Of a DNA stretch of 12,549 nt, positions 1-6,417 are shown in pieces; position 1 is the first letter of the stretch, and each line of letters opens with the position of its first letter. The DNA lies in the NCBI GenBank assembly GCA_050260095.1, contig JBLNBQ010000040.1, positions 1-12,549 on the forward strand. The letters run 5' to 3'. Source of the DNA: JBLNBQ01 sp050260095 (GTDB lineage: Bacteria > Bacillota > UBA5301 > DYFA01). The notes beneath the pieces were generated by a model. That model searched no databases. It was not told the origin of the DNA and saw only the letters and a list, made by a program, of their open reading frames with translations. A program made the position numbers and the translations under genes.

Positions 1-172
1 TGCCCAGGGCGTAGGAGAGCGGCAGGAGCAGGGCGATGGTCGCGGCGGGGCCGAGGCCGGGGAGCACGCCCACCGCCGTGCCGAGCACTGCGCCGATCAG
101 GGCGAAGAGCAGGTTCTCCCAGGAGAGCGCCAAGTGGAAACCGTTCATCAAACCGGCGAGCGATTGCAGCAT
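1..172 (-). CDS. tctA: Tripartite tricarboxylate transporter large membrane subunit TctA (N-terminal fragment)
   Basis: Only the first 57 codons lie in the window; the gene continues past the left edge. The translation begins MLQSLAGLMNGF and reaches a hydrophobic stretch with the motif GTAVGVLPGLGP followed by ATIALLLPLSYALG, which is the typical start of the large (about 500 residue, 11-12 TM) TctA subunit of TTT secondary transporters. TctA forms the transport channel with TctB and takes substrate from a periplasmic TctC-type binding protein, usually for citrate, other tricarboxylates or related organic acids. The ATG at 172 follows a GGAGGA ribosome binding site at 181-186 with 8 nt spacing. 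It starts 21 nt after the tctB stop, so the two are translated from one message. Family identity is clear; the substrate cannot be read from this fragment. Confidence 0.9.
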   Translation of the reverse strand, partial: MLQSLAGLMNGFHLALSWENLLFALIGAVLGTAVGVLPGLGPAATIALLLPLSYALG

Positions 173-193
173 CCGTCGTTTCCTCCTCTCCGC

Positions 194-625
194 CTAGAAG
201 GGCAGTGGTCCCTTGGGCAGCGGCACCCTGAGCCACAGGGCGAAGACCACGTACATGCCGGCGGTGCCGAGCAGCGCCACGCCCAGCGTCCGGCGCAGCC
301 GCTGGCGTTCGATGACCCCGACGAAGACCAGGAGCATGAGGACGGTGTCGATCAAGAACCCCAGTTTCTCAAGGAGCGCGACGTACACGAAGGACAGGAC
401 GATGACCGCCAGCGGACGGACCCATTGGGCCGACACCGCAGTGCCTCCGCCCCGGAACTCCTGGAGCAGGTAGATGCAGGCGAGGATGGCCAGGAACGCG
501 CCGACGATGACCGGGAAGAAACCGGGGCCGGGTGCGTGGAGGCCGCCGAACCCGTACTGGAGCCCCAGGTACGTGGTGCCTAGTCCGAGCAACAGCAGGA
601 TGAATCCACCGACCTTAGTCGCCAT
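194..625 (-). CDS. tctB: Tripartite tricarboxylate transporter small membrane subunit TctB
   Basis: A 143-residue, very hydrophobic protein of the length usual for TctB (about 140-180). It has four to five predicted membrane segments, roughly residues 5-22, 36-55, 68-88, 90-105 and 110-131, and the family signature APGPGFFP at residues 31-38 between the first two. TctB is the small integral membrane partner of TctA; its exact role in transport is poorly defined. The ATG at 625 has GGGAGG upstream with a rather long spacing of about 12 nt. The gene follows larA by 21 nt and precedes tctA by 21 nt. In most TTT operons a tctC (periplasmic binding protein) gene lies directly upstream of tctB, but here larA occupies that place and no tctC is seen in the window. 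Confidence 0.88.
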   Translation of the reverse strand: MATKVGGFILLLLGLGTTYLGLQYGFGGLHAPGPGFFPVIVGAFLAILACIYLLQEFRGGGTAVSAQWVRPLAVIVLSFVYVALLEKLGFLIDTVLMLLVFVGVIERQRLRRTLGVALLGTAGMYVVFALWLRVPLPKGPLPF

Positions 626-646
626 GCGTCGTGGGGACCTCCCTTC

Positions 647-1927
647 TCAAGAATGGGACAGGACCGGCAAGGTGAGCAGCGCGTCCGGGATGACCGCCAC
701 CCGGGCCCCGGGACAGGCGGCCAACTCCCGGTCGAAGGCTTCCTGCAGCGTGGGGGCGGCCTCCAGGTGGATGCGCCGCAGGTCGGCCGCGGGGATGGCG
801 CAGTCGGTGATGACCAACCGGGCCCGCCGGAGCACCCAGGCCAGGATGAGCGCCTTCTGGTCGCCCGGCGCGAAGCCCTCCTCCTCGGCCTGCCGGATTA
901 TCTCCTCAGGGCTGCCGGCCCGGGCCATCCATTCGACGTACCCCGGGTGGCCGAACCCGTCCTCGCAGGGCGCCGGCACGAGCAGGACGCCGCCCTGCTT
1001 CACGACGGGCCGCGGGCCGAAGACCGAGGTGTTGACGGCCCGGCTGGCCTGGTAGAGATCGCGGCTCTTGGGGTAAAGGGCGCCCGCCACCACGATGTCG
1101 GCCGGCGCCTCCATCGGCACCTCGTACATCGCCCGGGCCGTGCCCACCCCAACCTTCCAAGCCTCGACCGGATGCCCGGCCACCACCTGCACGACCTCCT
1201 TGTGCCCGGTCTGGACGACGTTCACGATGAAGTCCAGCCCGACCGCGTCGGTCGCTTCGGTGAGGAAGTCGCGGAACCGGTTCCCCTCGGTGACTCCCAG
1301 GCGGGTCTCCTTCAGCATGCCGAAGTTGTGGGTGGCCGCGATGGTCTCGGCGCCCGCCACCCCGACAGCGACCGACTTGACGCCGCCCGAGTACCCGGCG
1401 AAGAGGTGCGTCTCGATGACGCCCGTGGAGATCCGGACGTCCGCCTCGGCCACCTCCCGGTTGGTCACCAGGGGGATGCCGCTCTGCGAGCGGCCCAGAT
1501 GCTTCAAGGTCGCCTGGTCGAAGGCCCGGTGGTTGACGAACCGGAACCGCTCCACCATCGCTCGGCCGAACTTCTCCACCAGCTCCTCCCCGGTGTTGGG
1601 CCGGTGCGTCCCGGTCGCCACCACCACCACGACGTCCCGGTCGGGAATCCCGGCCCGGCCCAGCTCCTCCAGGAGCGCCGGCAGGATCTCCTCCTCCGGG
1701 AGCTTGCGGGTGATGTCGGTGACGATGATGGCCACCTTCTGCCCGGGCCGGACCAGCTCCGAAAGCCGCGGCGAGCCGATGGGATGGGCGAGCGCGTCCC
1801 GGATGGCCTCTGCGACGCAGGGGACCGGCGGCAACTCGTGCGACCGGACCAACTCCACCGGCACCCCGGCGGGGACCAGCAGCTCGGCCTCGCGGCGGCC
1901 GCACGGGACGAGGAATCGCTGGCGCAC
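647..1927 (-). CDS. larA: LarA-family nickel-pincer-nucleotide 2-hydroxyacid racemase/epimerase
   Basis: A 426-residue protein of the lactate racemase family (former DUF2088). The founding enzyme, LarA of Lactiplantibacillus plantarum, holds the (SCS)Ni(II) pincer nucleotide covalently on Lys184, with His200 as nickel ligand and His108/His174 as catalytic bases. Here GTHRP gives His108, ETHLFAGYSGG gives His174, GGVK gives Lys184 and AATHN gives His200, at the same numbers, so the cofactor site looks intact. A substrate-region motif YQAS is at 292-295, followed by Arg296, near where I recall LarA having Lys298. Homologues act on many 2-hydroxyacids (lactate, malate, phenyllactate, aldonates), so the substrate is open. 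The start is GTG at 1927 behind AAGGGGGAG. It lies 30 nt after the dehydrogenase stop, which suggests C2 inversion before oxidation. The cofactor-making genes larB, larC and larE are not in the window. Confidence 0.88.
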   Translation of the reverse strand: MRQRFLVPCGRREAELLVPAGVPVELVRSHELPPVPCVAEAIRDALAHPIGSPRLSELVRPGQKVAIIVTDITRKLPEEEILPALLEELGRAGIPDRDVVVVVATGTHRPNTGEELVEKFGRAMVERFRFVNHRAFDQATLKHLGRSQSGIPLVTNREVAEADVRISTGVIETHLFAGYSGGVKSVAVGVAGAETIAATHNFGMLKETRLGVTEGNRFRDFLTEATDAVGLDFIVNVVQTGHKEVVQVVAGHPVEAWKVGVGTARAMYEVPMEAPADIVVAGALYPKSRDLYQASRAVNTSVFGPRPVVKQGGVLLVPAPCEDGFGHPGYVEWMARAGSPEEIIRQAEEEGFAPGDQKALILAWVLRRARLVITDCAIPAADLRRIHLEAAPTLQEAFDRELAACPGARVAVIPDALLTLPVLSHS

Positions 1928-1957
1928 GGGACTCCCCCTTCCTGCGGGCAGCGCCGG

Positions 1958-2938
1958 TCAGGCGCGCGGCCTGAGGTCCGCCCGCGGCTTCACGCCCTTG
2001 TTGACGATGAACTCCGGCGTCACTCCGTTCAGCACGTCGCGGACCGCCTCGGCCGCGCCGGTCGCCATGCGCTGCACGCATTCCTTGGTGAGGGCCGCGG
2101 AGTGCGGCGAGAGCAGCACGTTGTCGAGGGCGAAGAGCGGGTTCTCCGCCTGCGGCGGCTCGGGATCGTACACGTCGAGCGCCGCCCCCGCCAGGGTCCC
2201 GTTGGTGAGGGCCTCCACCAGGTCGGCCTCGACCACCACCTCGCCCCGGGAGAAGTTGATGAGATAGGCGCCGGGTTTCATCCGCCCCAGGCGCTCCTTG
2301 TTCAAAAGGCCGCGGGTCTCGGCCGTCAGCGGGGTGTGCAGGGAGACGACGTCGGCCGCCGCCAGCACCTCGTCGACCGAGGCCGCGAGGCGAATCCCGA
2401 GCGTAGCGGCCTTGTCCGGCGTCAGGTACGGGTCATACCCCACCACGTTCATGTCGAACGCCGCCATGGCCTTCTTCGCCACGAGCGAACCGATCCGCCC
2501 GAGGCCCACGAGCCCCAGCGTCTTGCCCTGCAGGTCGAAGGCCTTGTACTCGTTCCGGATCTCCCAGTTGTTCTTCCGGGTGCCCCGGTCCATCGTGAGC
2601 ACCCGCTTGGCGAGCGCGCCCATGGCCACGATGACGTGCTCGGCGACCGAGAGCGCGTTGGCGTTCGGCGTGTTGCAGACCAGAATCCCCAGTTCCGTGG
2701 CGGCCGGGATGTCGATGTTGTCGACGCCCACCCCGTGCCGGGCGATCACCTTGAGGTCGGGCGCGGCCTCCATGATGGCCCGGGTGAACGGCGCGGTGCG
2801 CACGACGACGCCCTCGACGCCGGCCAGGTTGGCGATGACCGTGGCCTCCGACGGGTCAGGGGCGACCTTGACGTCAAACCCCTCGAGCACCTTGACGCCG
2901 GTTTCGTGGATCGGCTGGCAGATCAGGACCTTCTTCAT
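1958..2938 (-). CDS. D-isomer-specific 2-hydroxyacid dehydrogenase (PGDH-like), NAD-dependent
   Basis: A 326-residue protein with the two-part architecture of the D-2-hydroxyacid dehydrogenase family. A catalytic domain (residues 1-100 and about 290-326) is interrupted by a Rossmann NAD-binding domain. GLGRIG is at 145-150, with Asp169 (GYDP) at the end of beta-2 favouring NAD over NADP. The catalytic triad is Arg231 (NFSRGE), Glu260 (YDPEPP) and His279 (SPHS). Residues RHGVGVDNIDI at 67-77 match the substrate loop of 3-phosphoglycerate dehydrogenase-like members. There is no ACT domain, so a serine-biosynthetic SerA is less likely than a catabolic enzyme that oxidises a D-2-hydroxyacid to a 2-oxo acid. 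The ATG at 2938 has GGAGGGA 8 nt upstream. It lies between the aldolase (57 nt) and larA (30 nt) genes, which suggests it acts on the D-epimer made by LarA and passes a 2-oxo acid to the aldolase. Confidence 0.88.
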   Translation of the reverse strand: MKKVLICQPIHETGVKVLEGFDVKVAPDPSEATVIANLAGVEGVVVRTAPFTRAIMEAAPDLKVIARHGVGVDNIDIPAATELGILVCNTPNANALSVAEHVIVAMGALAKRVLTMDRGTRKNNWEIRNEYKAFDLQGKTLGLVGLGRIGSLVAKKAMAAFDMNVVGYDPYLTPDKAATLGIRLAASVDEVLAAADVVSLHTPLTAETRGLLNKERLGRMKPGAYLINFSRGEVVVEADLVEALTNGTLAGAALDVYDPEPPQAENPLFALDNVLLSPHSAALTKECVQRMATGAAEAVRDVLNGVTPEFIVNKGVKPRADLRPRA

Positions 2939-2995
2939 GTCTGCGCTCCCTCCGTACAGCTCTGTTCGCGGAAACTGTTGGCCCGCCGCGAGCCG

Positions 2996-3778
2996 CTACT
3001 TCCCGACGATGGCCTTGATGTCGGCCACGTTCTTGCTGCCCGTGTCGGTGATCATCGCGATGTCGTTGTTGTAGCAGAGAAGGCGCATGCCCTGCTCCGA
3101 CCAGTACTTGACGTCGTCGAGGTTGTAGAGGTGGATGCCGCAGGCCTTGCCGTGCTTCTTGCAGCCCTCGAGGACCTGGTGGATGGCGTCGACGATGCGC
3201 GGGTCCTTCGCCTGGCCCGGGATGCCGTAGGACTGGGAGAGGTCGGCCGGGCCGATGAAGGCGGCGTCGACCCCGTCGATGGCCATGAGCTTCTCGATGT
3301 CCCGGACGCCCTGCTCCGACTCGATCTGCAGGATGACCATCGTCTCGGCGTTGGCGTGCCCGGCGTATTCGCCGAACTTCACGTTGGCGAAGGCCGAGTG
3401 TCCCCGCCGCAACGCGGCGCCGCGCTGGCCCATCGGGTAGTACTTGGTCTCGCGGATGATGAACTCGACCTGCTCCACCGATTCCGTCTGCGGGCAGAGG
3501 AGCCCGTCGGCGCCGGCGTCGAGCGGCCGCGACAGCGAGCAGCGGTTCTCGTACCCGGGAACGCGCACGAAGGTCATGAGCGGCGTGCCGTGAGCGGAGA
3601 GGATCATGTCGCCGACCGTCTCCATGGAGTAGGTGGAGTGCTCCATGTCGATGTACACGTAGTCGAACCCGGCGGTCGCCAGCATCTTCATGACGCCCGG
3701 CCCCCGCACCTCGGAGATCATCGTCCCGATGACCGTGCCGCCCTCCTTGAGGATTCGCTTCACCCGGTTTTCCCGCAT
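2996..3778 (-). CDS. HpcH/HpaI family class II pyruvate-type aldolase
   Basis: A 260-residue TIM-barrel protein at the usual length of HpaI-type metal-dependent aldolases (4-hydroxy-2-oxo-heptanedioate aldolase, 2-keto-3-deoxy-L-rhamnonate aldolase). Recognisable sites are His47 in DMEHS (the active-site base), Arg72 in FVRVP (binds the pyruvate carboxylate/oxo group), Asp88 in PLDAGADGL, and the metal ligands Glu153 (QIES) and Asp179 (GPADLS). The family reversibly cleaves 4-hydroxy-2-oxo acids to pyruvate or oxaloacetate plus an aldehyde, using Mg2+, Mn2+ or Co2+ in the cytoplasm. The ATG at 3778 lies 3 nt past the gntR stop, and its GGAGG ribosome binding site lies inside the gntR tail, so the two are translationally close. 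The neighbouring 2-hydroxyacid dehydrogenase could supply its 2-oxo acid substrate. The specific substrate cannot be told from sequence. Confidence 0.88.
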   Translation of the reverse strand: MRENRVKRILKEGGTVIGTMISEVRGPGVMKMLATAGFDYVYIDMEHSTYSMETVGDMILSAHGTPLMTFVRVPGYENRCSLSRPLDAGADGLLCPQTESVEQVEFIIRETKYYPMGQRGAALRRGHSAFANVKFGEYAGHANAETMVILQIESEQGVRDIEKLMAIDGVDAAFIGPADLSQSYGIPGQAKDPRIVDAIHQVLEGCKKHGKACGIHLYNLDDVKYWSEQGMRLLCYNNDIAMITDTGSKNVADIKAIVGK

Positions 3779-3781
3779 CAG

Positions 3782-4471
3782 TCAAGCCTCCTTGTTCTTT
3801 GTTCTGGCCCGCAGGTGATCCAGGAGCGTATCCCGGGCCACCTGAGTGTGCGTGTGGACCCACTGCTCCGCCGCCTCCGGGTCCTGGCGCTCGAGCGCCG
3901 CCACGATCTGGCGGTGGTGTTCGAGGGACCGGTGCAGGTCGCGGCAGAGGGTCGCAGCCAGGCTCCGGTAGTAAAGGCACTGGTCCCAGAGGGTGGTGAG
4001 CAACTGCGCCAGTTGACGGTTGTCGCAGGTGGCGAAGAGCAGGTGGTGAAACTCGTTGTCCTTCACCCGGAAGCGGTCGCGGTCCCCCTGGGCGACGGCC
4101 GCCTCCTGGTCGGCAAGGAGCGCCTTGAGCGCCGTGAGCTGCTCCGGCGTGGCGCCCAAGGCGAAGAGCCGGGCCGCGTAGGCCTCGAGCACCGACCGGA
4201 TGTTGTAGATCTCGCCCACGTCGCGCTCGGAGAAATCGGCGACCACGACCTCTTTGTGCGGGACTGCGGTGACCAGCCCGTCCTGCTGCAGGCGCGAGAG
4301 AGCCTCGCGGACGGGCATCCGGCTAACCCCCAACTCCTTGGCGAGCGTGCCGGCGACGAGCTTCTGGCCGGGGGCGAGCCGCCCCTCGAGGATGGCCTCG
4401 CGGAGCGTCTGGTAGACAAGCGCCTGCAAGGTGCGGTACGTCTCCAACTTGAAGGTGGGCGTCGCTTCCAC
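3782..4471 (-). CDS. GntR-family transcriptional regulator, FCD (FadR) subfamily
   Basis: A 229-residue regulator. An N-terminal winged helix (about residues 10-75) carries the GntR pattern LREAILEGRLAPGQKL and LAKELGVSRMPVREAL. It is followed by an all-helical FCD effector domain (about 80-215) with Asp/His metal or ligand residues such as KDNEFHHLL and HRSLEHHRQI. FCD regulators usually sense organic acids and repress catabolic operons. I chose the GTG at 4471 because GGGAGGGG lies 5 nt upstream. A longer reading frame opens at a TTG at 4528 but has no ribosome binding site there, and that TTG sits inside the operator candidate. It is the first gene of the predicted gntR-aldolase-dehydrogenase-larA-tctBA operon, so autoregulation and control of that operon are likely. 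Confidence 0.87.
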   Translation of the reverse strand: MEATPTFKLETYRTLQALVYQTLREAILEGRLAPGQKLVAGTLAKELGVSRMPVREALSRLQQDGLVTAVPHKEVVVADFSERDVGEIYNIRSVLEAYAARLFALGATPEQLTALKALLADQEAAVAQGDRDRFRVKDNEFHHLLFATCDNRQLAQLLTTLWDQCLYYRSLAATLCRDLHRSLEHHRQIVAALERQDPEAAEQWVHTHTQVARDTLLDHLRARTKNKEA

Positions 4472-4504
4472 CGGTTCCCCTCCCGCCCAGTCACCCGTCC
4501 AAGC

Positions 4505-4580
4505 CCGGATATCGGATATTGGATACAATCAGTTCTTTGCAACAATTCTGGATGGGGAGAGAATTTCCTCTTTTGCCAAC
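4505..4580 (-). promoter_or_regulatory. AT-rich control region with GntR-type operator candidate
   Basis: An AT-rich island in otherwise GC-rich DNA, just upstream of gntR. The plus-strand 12-mer ATTGGATACAAT (4518-4529) is a near-palindrome (two central mismatches) of the ATTG-N4-CAAT kind bound by many FCD GntR proteins. GGATAT-like hexamers recur at 4507, 4514 and 4521 with 7-nt spacing. A weak minus-strand promoter can be drawn as TTGCAA (4542-4537), 18 nt, TATCCG (4518-4513), which the operator would overlap. The operator role is inference. Confidence 0.45.
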
Positions 4581-4634
4581 CGCACAACCACAGGTGCACC
4601 CCGGGCCGGGTGCGGGCCGGGCATTCGAAGCGAA

Positions 4635-4663
4635 GGCCCGTGAGACGTCTCCGTTCACGGGCC
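4635..4663 (-). terminator. Stem-loop after DUF4387 gene, probable terminator
   Basis: A perfect 9-bp inverted repeat, GGCCCGTGA (4635-4643) and TCACGGGCC (4655-4663), with an 11-nt loop. It lies 34 nt beyond the DUF4387 stop on the minus strand. On that strand it is followed by TTCGCTTCG, a poor U tract, so it is a weak or attenuating terminator at best. Its place just before the gntR control region supports two separate transcripts. Confidence 0.5.
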
Positions 4664-4697
4664 GACGCCGACGGTCGTGAGAGGCTTGGCTGATCGG

Positions 4698-5021
4698 CTA
4701 GAGTGGAAGTTCCAGGTCGAGCAGCGGGGCATGCTGCTGCGCCCCGTACACGTCGGTCTCCCCGACGGCCCCGGAGGCGCGCGGCCGAACGATGGTGGCC
4801 TTCATCGCCTTGGCCGGATCGAAGGCGATCACTGAGAGCACCTGATCGGGGGTGACGCGATAGAGCCTGGCGATGAGATCCCGGTCGATGACGCCGAGCT
4901 GCTTGACCCGCCGGTACGTCTCCCAGTCCTTGAAGATGATGTCCAGGGTCAGTTCGTAGGGCCCGGAGTTCTTGCTGCGGATCACTTCCGCGACCTCGGT
5001 CAGCTTGACGGTGTTTCCCAC
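4698..5021 (-). CDS. DUF4387 family protein
   Basis: A 107-residue cytoplasmic protein that matches the DUF4387 family over its full length. The conserved N-terminal block SKNSGPYELTLDIIF is at residues 16-30, with a middle segment of helices ending in IARLYRVTPDQVL. The C-terminal signature ETDVYGAQQHAPLL is at 88-101. The family has no characterised activity that I know of, but its genes are regularly found beside AtuA/DUF1446 genes, as here. The start is GTG at 5021, preceded by GGAGGG with 7 nt spacing. The frame stays open further upstream, but that stretch lies across the AtuA gene and is not used. The gap to the AtuA stop is 14 nt, so the pair is surely cotranscribed and the proteins probably act together, perhaps as a heteromeric enzyme. 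Function unknown. Confidence 0.85.
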   Translation of the reverse strand: MGNTVKLTEVAEVIRSKNSGPYELTLDIIFKDWETYRRVKQLGVIDRDLIARLYRVTPDQVLSVIAFDPAKAMKATIVRPRASGAVGETDVYGAQQHAPLLDLELPL

Positions 5022-5035
5022 GGCGGCGCCCTCCT

Positions 5036-6394
5036 TCACAGCTCCACCAGCTCTACCGGGAACAGGCCGGCCGGATCTTCGGCCTCCACCAGATGGTAGA
5101 CCGAGAACTCGTAGACCTCGCCGGCGTGGAAGTCGGAGGGAGAGTACGGGAAGGCGAGGTTGCCGGCGGTCGAGATGCGCCCCTCGTACCCGTAGTGCAG
5201 CATGGTGGAGCGGGCGAACGCGCAGATGGTATCGGCCAGATCCTGTGATTCGGCCACCGCTTCGATCACCAGGCCCACCTCGTGGGCGCGGATTTCGGGG
5301 TGGGGCTCCAGTTCGGCCATGACCCCGTCCTTGCCGTAAACCCGGAAGAGCAGGGAGTAGCTCTCCGTCGGCAGGCTGGCGAAGTTGTCGGCCACGCGGG
5401 CCCTGACCCCGGCGAGGATGTCGTCCAGTTTCCGGAGGAAGACCGGGTCGCGCGCCCCCGCCAGGGAGACCGTGCGATAGCCGGTTCGCCGGGCCCCTTC
5501 GATCTTGAGGCGATACCGGTCGGGCCGCACGAAACGGCTCCCCTCCACCTTGACCTGGCGCTCGGTGACCTGCGTGAAGCGGCAGGCGGTGAGGTCGATG
5601 AGGCCGCCCGGCCCCGGCAGCCGGTACGGGTCCGACTTCTCGTAGAGCGTGTGGGCCGCCACGGAGGTGGTGGTGCAGCGGCGGGTCGGGTTGGTCGGTT
5701 CGATGAGGAAGTGGTCGCGCCTGAGCCACCCGAACATGCAGTCGGAGCCGGAGCCGGGCGTGGAGGCGATGGCCGCGCACTCGAGGATCTTCCCAAGGTG
5801 CAGCGCCAGCCCCCAGTCGTACCCGTCGCGGATCGCGGTGGCGGCGAAACAGGCGGGATCATAGGCGCGCCCGGCGAGGATCACCTGCGCCCCCTGATCG
5901 AGCGCGGCCAGGAACGGCTCGACGCCCATCTGGGCCACCAGGTGCGTGCTCTGCCGCACGGCCTCTTCCGTCAGTTCGCCGGAGGGCCCGCACGGCTGCA
6001 CCCGCCCCGCCCGGAGCCTTTCCAGGAGCCACTCCCGGTCGATGTCCGCCGGGACGACCGCCATCCGGAAGTGAAGCCCCTCCTCGGCGGCGATCTCCTC
6101 GATGATACGCCGGTTCCACTCCAGGTGAGGCCGGGCGCCCGAACCGCCGGCCGAACCGATGACGACGGGAATCCCCCGTTCCACGCCGGCCCGGAGCATC
6201 GCCACCAGGTCGCGCTTCACCGCCCGGCGGTCGGTGAACGAGACGCCTGCCCCCAGGTAGTAGGGTCCAGGGTCGGTCGACCCGGCGTCCACCGCGATCA
6301 GGTGAGGCTCGAAGGAGAGACCGGTCGCGAAGGAAGCCATGGGAAAACCGTAGCCCAGGATGGCCGTGGCGGACAGGATGCGCACTTCTTCCAT
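5036..6394 (-). CDS. AtuA family protein (acyclic terpene utilization / DUF1446)
   Basis: A 452-residue protein of the AtuA family (PF07287, former DUF1446). Diagnostic features are the N-terminal DAGSTDPGPYYLG at residues 36-48, the glycine-rich IGSAGGSG at 79-86, LAGRAYDPACFAA in the middle, and LYEKSDPYRLPGPGG near residue 245. The name comes from the Pseudomonas citronellol/geraniol cluster, but the reaction of the family is not established, and nothing else here (no geranyl-CoA carboxylase genes) points to terpenes. The ATG at 6394 follows AAGGAGGAAGG at good spacing. The same frame stays open far upstream through the antisense of the MFS gene, which is a GC artefact. It sits 23 nt after the MFS gene and 14 nt before DUF4387. 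A metabolic enzyme acting on a hydroxy-acid or its CoA ester is the best guess. Confidence 0.85.
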   Translation of the reverse strand: MEEVRILSATAILGYGFPMASFATGLSFEPHLIAVDAGSTDPGPYYLGAGVSFTDRRAVKRDLVAMLRAGVERGIPVVIGSAGGSGARPHLEWNRRIIEEIAAEEGLHFRMAVVPADIDREWLLERLRAGRVQPCGPSGELTEEAVRQSTHLVAQMGVEPFLAALDQGAQVILAGRAYDPACFAATAIRDGYDWGLALHLGKILECAAIASTPGSGSDCMFGWLRRDHFLIEPTNPTRRCTTTSVAAHTLYEKSDPYRLPGPGGLIDLTACRFTQVTERQVKVEGSRFVRPDRYRLKIEGARRTGYRTVSLAGARDPVFLRKLDDILAGVRARVADNFASLPTESYSLLFRVYGKDGVMAELEPHPEIRAHEVGLVIEAVAESQDLADTICAFARSTMLHYGYEGRISTAGNLAFPYSPSDFHAGEVYEFSVYHLVEAEDPAGLFPVELVEL

Positions 6395-6417
6395 GAGGTC
6401 ACCTTCCTCCTTATAGC

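Noticed and set aside
2939..2995. Weak dyad (TCGCGG/CCGCGA on the minus strand) between aldolase and dehydrogenase genes
   Set aside because: Six-bp arms with a 14-nt loop in GC-rich DNA are expected by chance, and no T-run follows.
653..4693. A plus-strand open frame of over 1300 codons
   Set aside because: It runs antisense to four well-recognised genes. Long open antisense frames are usual in GC-rich coding DNA, and its translation is low-complexity (Arg, Gly, His, Asp-rich) with no recognisable domain.
5022..5780. Longer version of the DUF4387 gene reaching to 5780
   Set aside because: The extension is a shadow of the AtuA gene. The DUF4387 domain begins at the GTG at 5021, which has its own ribosome binding site.
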